64,000 nt of DNA from the NCBI RefSeq assembly GCF_014206975.1, contig NZ_JACHOU010000014.1, positions 1-64,000 of the forward strand. Direction: 5' to 3'. The first letter of the stretch is position 1. Each line of letters opens with the position of its first letter. Made by a program: the position numbers and the translations under genes. Shown in pieces: positions 60,256 through 64,000 of this stretch. Under the pieces are notes generated by a model that was given only the letters and a program-made list of their open reading frames with translations, made no database searches and was not told the origin of the DNA. This stretch comes from Aminobacter aganoensis. Lineage in GTDB: Bacteria; Pseudomonadota; Alphaproteobacteria; Rhizobiales; Rhizobiaceae.

Positions 60256-61479
60256 TCAGCGCGAGTTCAACAGCTCGATCGGATATTTGGACAGCAGCTC
60301 GTAACCGCCTTCGGTCACCAGGATCTGCTGTTCGACCTTGATGCCTTCGCGGCCGCCGACTTCGCCGACATAACTCTCGACGCAGATCGTCATGCCGGCT
60401 TCGAGCACGCCGTCAAAGCCGAAATTCTTATAGTCCCGCCAGTAGAGGATTTGCGGATACTCGTCGCACATGCCGATGCCGTGGGCGGCGCAGACATATT
60501 GCTGGCGACGGAATTTCTCCGGCAGGTTTTCAGACCGCTCGGCAAATTCGCCGAAGGTCAGTCCAGCCTTGACCATCTCCATGTTGACGTCGAGATGTTC
60601 GATCGCCGTCTTGTAGAGATAATCCTGCTCGGCGGTCGGCTTGGCATCGCCGCAGATCCAGCTGCGCGAGATGTCGGCACAATAGCCGTAGTTGCCGATC
60701 AGGTCGGTATCGAAGGCGACGATGTCGCCGTTCTCGATGCGCCTGTCGCTGGCCTCCTTGAACCACGGATTGGTGCGCGGGCCCGAGCAGAACAGCGCGC
60801 CTTCCAGCCACTCGCCGCCAAGCTCGATATTGCGCTTGTGCAGGATCGACCAGACCTCGCGCTCGCTCGCACCCGGCTGCAGCCCCTCGCGCATGCGCTC
60901 CATGCCGTCTTCCGCGGTGGCAATGGCGCAGCGCATGGCGCAGAGCTCGTCATGCGACTTGATCACCCGGGCATGCTCGATGATACCCTGGCCTTCGACG
61001 ACCTGGATGCCCTGGCGTTCCAGAGCCCAGACGCCGAACGGATTGATACGGTCGACGGCAAGGCGATTGTTGCCGCCGCCATGGGCGCGCACCAGGTCGG
61101 CGATGGTGCCGGCCCAGGCCTTGGCATTTTCCTCGAACCGAGGGCCGGCGGTGAAATAGGTCCAAGGGATGCACGGCCTCAGTTCGTCTATCAGGTCGAA
61201 ACCTTCGTAGAGATGCAGCATGGTGGTGGCATCGAACACGATGACCGGACCTTCGGTGGCAACGAAGGCGTAGCGTACAGGATTGTGGTGACCCCACACC
61301 TGCATGTTTGTGGTGTCGGTGGCGTAGCGCAGGTTGACGCTGTCGAACAGCACCACGCCGGCGACGTCGTTCAGCTTCATCTGCTCGCGCAACCGCGCCA
61401 GGCGATATTCGCGCAGGGCATGGAGGCTCCAGTTCGGCTGTTCGGGGCTCACGACGGCGGAGGTGTCAAAACTGGTCAT
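60256..61479 (-). CDS. M24-family metallohydrolase with DddP-like (DMSP lyase) metal site
   Basis: A 407-residue pita-bread-fold protein (N-terminal creatinase-like domain to about 175, M24 domain after). Candidate metal ligands are Asp257 and Asp259 (VAFDTDLIG), Asp269 (YCADISRS), His333 (CAAHGIGMC), Glu368 (CVESYVG) and Glu383 (KVEQQI). Their spacing (2, 10, 64, 35, 15 residues) equals that of the DMSP lyase DddP as I recall it (295, 297, 307, 371, 406, 421). Unlike true proline peptidases it also has SGPRTNPWFKEA before the metal site. The ATG overlaps the MttB-family stop by four bases. DMSP cleavage, or action on a related onium compound, is plausible; the product cannot be read from sequence. 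Confidence 0.85.
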   Translation of the reverse strand: MTSFDTSAVVSPEQPNWSLHALREYRLARLREQMKLNDVAGVVLFDSVNLRYATDTTNMQVWGHHNPVRYAFVATEGPVIVFDATTMLHLYEGFDLIDELRPCIPWTYFTAGPRFEENAKAWAGTIADLVRAHGGGNNRLAVDRINPFGVWALERQGIQVVEGQGIIEHARVIKSHDELCAMRCAIATAEDGMERMREGLQPGASEREVWSILHKRNIELGGEWLEGALFCSGPRTNPWFKEASDRRIENGDIVAFDTDLIGNYGYCADISRSWICGDAKPTAEQDYLYKTAIEHLDVNMEMVKAGLTFGEFAERSENLPEKFRRQQYVCAAHGIGMCDEYPQILYWRDYKNFGFDGVLEAGMTICVESYVGEVGGREGIKVEQQILVTEGGYELLSKYPIELLNSR

Positions 61480-63002
61480 TGCTCAAAGTCTCCGCTGAGA
61501 ATTTCCCTGGACCGCCTGGCCATGAAATCACCGATGCTGTCCCTCAGCCCGTCGTCGATCGGTGGCGCCTGATATTCGTCCAGTTGCTTGCGCGCGCGGT
61601 CGAGGCCGACCTGGTGGGCGTCGCGACGGCCTTCGTCGCGCCATTGCTCGTAGCTGTTGGCATCCGACAATTCAGGAATGTAGAAGGCGTTCTTGCGCGT
61701 ATGCGCCTCACCCAGGAAGTGTCCGCCCGGGCCGACCTTGATCAGCGTTTCCAGAACCTCGTCGAGGTCGTCGAATTTCGGCTGCTTGAAGATCTCGTAG
61801 AGGATGTCGATCTGCTCGACGTCCTGCACGAACTTGGAGTAGCTGATGGCAAGTCCGCCCTCCACCATGCCGGCCGAATGGATGATCCAGTTGGCCTGGG
61901 CCAGCATGTAACCCCAGGTCGACATGATCGATTCGTAACCGGCCTGCATGTCGGGCACCTTGGCCGTCGACCACAGGCCGGAGGCCCGCCAGACGAGGCC
62001 GAGCTTGCGCACGATCTGGCCGACGATCAGGTTCATCAGCACCGGTTCCGGGCTGCCCTGAAGTGGAGCGCCCGACTTCATCGAGATTGTCTGGGCGACG
62101 CAGCCGAAGATCGCCGGTGCTCCCTTTCGGATGATCTGCGAATAGGCCATGCCGGTCAGCGCCTCGGCGATGATCATGGCGCAGGCGCCGACCGTCGAGA
62201 CCGGCGAACTCGCTCCACCCATGATGAAGGGAGTGCAGATCACCGCCTGGTTGGCACGCGAATAGATCTCAAGCGCGTTGACCATCGTCTCGTCCCAGAC
62301 GAGCGGCGTGTTGCAGTTGACCAGCGAGCCGACGACCGTGTTGGTGTCGACGAATTCCTCGCCGAACACCAGTTGCGACAGCTTCACCGTGTCGTTGGCC
62401 GCGGTCCGCGAGGTGACCGCGCCCATATAGGGCTTATCGGACAGCAGCAGCGGCTCGCCGACCAGATACAGATGGCGCAGGCGCACATCGACATCCTGCG
62501 GCTCTGCCAGTACACCGCCATTGATCTGGATCGTCTTGGCCTGATGCGCCAGCTTGGCGAAGTTCCGCAGGTGCTCGAGCGTGCTCGACTTCCTGACATT
62601 GTCGAAGTCGAGCACGTGCGGCGCGCCATAGGAGCCGCTGAAAGCGGTGCGTGGCCCGCCAAGCGTCACCGTGCGTTCAGGGTTGCGGGCATTGAGCGTG
62701 ATCTCGGACGGCACGGTCTCGATCAGCTTGAGCAACAGGTCGCGCTTGATGCGGACGCGCGCGCCATCGACGTCGGCGCCGACACCGCGCCAGATCCTGG
62801 GCGCCTCGGGGTGACGGAACTCGATACCGATCTTCTCCAGGATGGTGAAGGCCAACTCGAGCACGCGCTCGCTGCGTTCGTCATTGAGGATCGAATAGGC
62901 CGGCAACTCGTTTTGGAGCGCCGGGCGCTGCACGTTGCCCCGCCTGGCCAATGCCTCGCGACGATTTGCAGCGCCGCCGCGCCTGCTGGTTGGACTGTCC
63001 AT
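61476..63002 (-). CDS. MttB-family (trimethylamine/quaternary amine) corrinoid methyltransferase, non-pyrrolysine
   Basis: From the ATG at 63002 (MDSPTSRRGG) this is a 508-residue protein. Family landmarks include YSILNDERSERVLELAFTILEKIG near the start and the barrel segments GGVLAEPQDVDVRLRHLYL, VGSLVNCNTPLVWDE, FIMGGASSPVSTVGACAMI and GGHFLGEAHTRKN near the end. There is no in-frame amber codon, so it is a non-pyrrolysine member like the glycine-betaine, proline-betaine and carnitine methyltransferases. Such enzymes move a methyl group to a cob(I)alamin protein. It is co-translated with the DddP-like M24 gene, which points to an onium substrate such as a betaine or DMSP. The longer frame to 63149 lacks family support. 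Confidence 0.92.
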   Translation of the reverse strand: MDSPTSRRGGAANRREALARRGNVQRPALQNELPAYSILNDERSERVLELAFTILEKIGIEFRHPEAPRIWRGVGADVDGARVRIKRDLLLKLIETVPSEITLNARNPERTVTLGGPRTAFSGSYGAPHVLDFDNVRKSSTLEHLRNFAKLAHQAKTIQINGGVLAEPQDVDVRLRHLYLVGEPLLLSDKPYMGAVTSRTAANDTVKLSQLVFGEEFVDTNTVVGSLVNCNTPLVWDETMVNALEIYSRANQAVICTPFIMGGASSPVSTVGACAMIIAEALTGMAYSQIIRKGAPAIFGCVAQTISMKSGAPLQGSPEPVLMNLIVGQIVRKLGLVWRASGLWSTAKVPDMQAGYESIMSTWGYMLAQANWIIHSAGMVEGGLAISYSKFVQDVEQIDILYEIFKQPKFDDLDEVLETLIKVGPGGHFLGEAHTRKNAFYIPELSDANSYEQWRDEGRRDAHQVGLDRARKQLDEYQAPPIDDGLRDSIGDFMARRSREILSGDFEQ

Positions 63003-63218
63003 CTTTGCTTCCCGCCATTGCTGCGGCTCCTGGATGCGGAGCACTGGATGACTGCAGCGGCAGGCGAGCAAATGTACCCGATATATGCCGCGCAGTTTCA
63101 AGCGCGACATTGCGAGAGCGAGGCCGCTCTCAATAGTCCAATTTGGCACCGGGCTGAGCCCGTCAGCGCCTTGCTCTCTTCAGGTTGAAGAAGCAGCCGA
63201 CTTCGCTGCCGGAGAGCG

Positions 63219-63968
63219 TCAGCCGCGGCTCGACGACAGGAGACGGTCGTGCAGCGAGCGGATGTGCTCGCGCATGGCGGCACTCGCACGCTCGGGGTCG
63301 CGCGCCAGCAAGGCATCGTAGATCGCCTCGTGCTCGCCCTCGGTCAGGGCGAAATCCTGCGGCGACCATTGCGGCTGGAACCATAGGCGGTTCAGGCGCT
63401 CGTGCACGGGCTGCAGGAAATCGGCGATCAGCGGGTTGCCGGCGGCACCGGTGACGATGGAATGGAAACGCCGGTCACGAACCATCAGCGCGTCCTTCGA
63501 AGCGGTTTTCGTGGCCTTGATCGTTTCGTCGAGGATCTGGCGCAGTTCGGCGAGTTCCGCAGGCGTTAGCCGGGCGGCTGCTTTCGCCGCGCAATGCGGT
63601 TCGAGCACGCTGCGGATTTCCAGCGCCATCATGATCTCATTGAGCGAATCCAACCGGATCAATATGCCCTTGCGCGGGATGACTTCGAGCAGGTCTTCCT
63701 GCATCAGGCGCTGCAACGCCTGGTGCACCGGCGTCCGGCCGATGCCGATGTCGTCGCAAATCGCATTCTCTTGCAGGAACTGGCCCGGCTCGTATTGCGC
63801 AGTCAGGATGCGGCTCTTGATCTCCTGGTAGGCGCGCTCGGTCAGCGAGTTCTTGCGGGCACCTATCTTCGGATGATTCCCTGCATCCGAACCCGCCTGG
63901 TCCGGGGCCTGGCTGGCCGGCGCAGCCGACCGTTTCCCGGCCTTGAGGCCACGCTTTGCATCAGTCAT
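63219..63968 (-). CDS. GntR-family transcriptional regulator, FCD subfamily (second)
   Basis: A 249-residue regulator with a basic, low-complexity N-terminal 35 residues, a winged helix (about 40-105; ENAICDDIGIGRTPVHQALQRLMQED) and an FCD domain (about 115-240) with RDRRFHSIVTGAAGN and EGEHEAIYDAL ligand regions. It starts at 63968 and lies 216 bases upstream of the MttB-family gene on the same strand, so it probably controls that unit. No repeated operator was recognised in the intervening DNA. It is a candidate, among others, for the TGATATTTCA palindromes. Confidence 0.88.
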   Translation of the reverse strand: MTDAKRGLKAGKRSAAPASQAPDQAGSDAGNHPKIGARKNSLTERAYQEIKSRILTAQYEPGQFLQENAICDDIGIGRTPVHQALQRLMQEDLLEVIPRKGILIRLDSLNEIMMALEIRSVLEPHCAAKAAARLTPAELAELRQILDETIKATKTASKDALMVRDRRFHSIVTGAAGNPLIADFLQPVHERLNRLWFQPQWSPQDFALTEGEHEAIYDALLARDPERASAAMREHIRSLHDRLLSSSRG

Positions 63969-64000
63969 CGATGATAGGGCCCATATTGATCCGGTTCGAG

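Noticed and set aside
61476-63002. Pyrrolysine (amber read-through) in the MttB-family gene
   Set aside because: The reading frame has no internal TAG and full family length, and no pyl genes are present in the window.
61479-63188. 569-codon open frame on the plus strand opposite the MttB-family gene
   Set aside because: It mirrors the minus-strand gene's codon pattern and has no recognisable domain; the minus-strand product is clearly conserved.
1-64000. CRISPR arrays, tRNA/rRNA genes, prophage or IS elements
   Set aside because: No regularly spaced repeats, tRNA-like cloverleaf segments, transposase or phage motifs were seen on either strand.

Overview
The window is high-GC DNA packed with catabolic genes. 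It has no rRNA, tRNA, phage, IS or CRISPR. The gene families (several ABC importers, FCD-type GntR regulators, a glcB/GlcG pair, a tandem glycine riboswitch, a 5' fragment of proton-translocating transhydrogenase) and a cluster of GC-rich palindromic intergenic repeats suggest a soil alphaproteobacterium of the Rhizobiales, probably near Mesorhizobium/Aminobacter. That placement is inferred from gene style, not from a marker gene.

Region 1 (1-12.4 kb, continuing at 18.8-21.6 kb) is the most unusual part. An FCD-type GntR regulator (4787-5530) lies among genes whose promoters carry the same 19-bp inverted repeat, TGATC-N9-GATCA. I found it upstream of (a) an NMT1-type ABC importer, (b) the regulator itself plus RidA and CobW on one side and a cytosine-deaminase-like amidohydrolase on the other, (c) a six-gene operon of opine dehydrogenase-like, dipicolinate-synthase-A-like, hydantoinase-like, PhyH-like, 4-OT-like and isochorismatase-VOC fusion proteins, and (d) an enolase-superfamily gene plus a creatinase-like M24 gene on one side and a small monooxygenase-like gene on the other. 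Together they look like an undescribed pathway that imports and dismantles a small N-containing, probably cyclic amide or ureide compound.

Region 2 (12.5-18.6 kb) holds a GlcG-like protein, malate synthase G and a D-amino-acid dehydrogenase. The last two sit behind a tandem glycine riboswitch, so they plausibly turn glycine into glyoxylate and then malate. An Atz/Trz-type deaminase follows. A mosaic of palindromic repeats lies between the GlcG-like gene and glcB.

Region 3 (21.7-23.5 kb) has a DUF4142 protein, a type-1 copper protein and a patatin-like lipase. Region 4 (23.5-35.4 kb) is a nine-gene minus-strand operon with a divergent LacI regulator: GH105-type hydrolase, KduI, a large unknown protein, a complete sugar ABC importer, a KduD-like dehydrogenase and an esterase-like hydrolase. 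It fits import and processing of pectin or rhamnogalacturonan oligosaccharides.

Region 5 (35.4-38.4 kb) pairs an ETHE1-type persulfide dioxygenase with a cysteine-desulfurase-like enzyme and a divergent Lrp/AsnC regulator. Region 6 (38.4-45.3 kb) contains a flavin monooxygenase, MetF- and PurU-type one-carbon enzymes, a corrinoid protein, a PhzS-type monooxygenase and a LuxR regulator.

Region 7 (45.4-56.3 kb) has an extradiol-type dioxygenase, cupin, RidA, RraA, two redox enzymes, an FAH-family hydrolase and a Liv-type ABC importer. The dioxygenase and importer promoters share a second palindrome, T(C/G)TGA-TATT-TCA(C/G)A. Region 8 (56.5-64 kb) has a DAO-family oxidase with an alpha-aminoadipic-semialdehyde-type ALDH, then an MttB-family corrinoid methyltransferase overlapping an M24 protein whose metal-ligand spacing matches DddP (DMSP lyase), and a second FCD-type GntR regulator.
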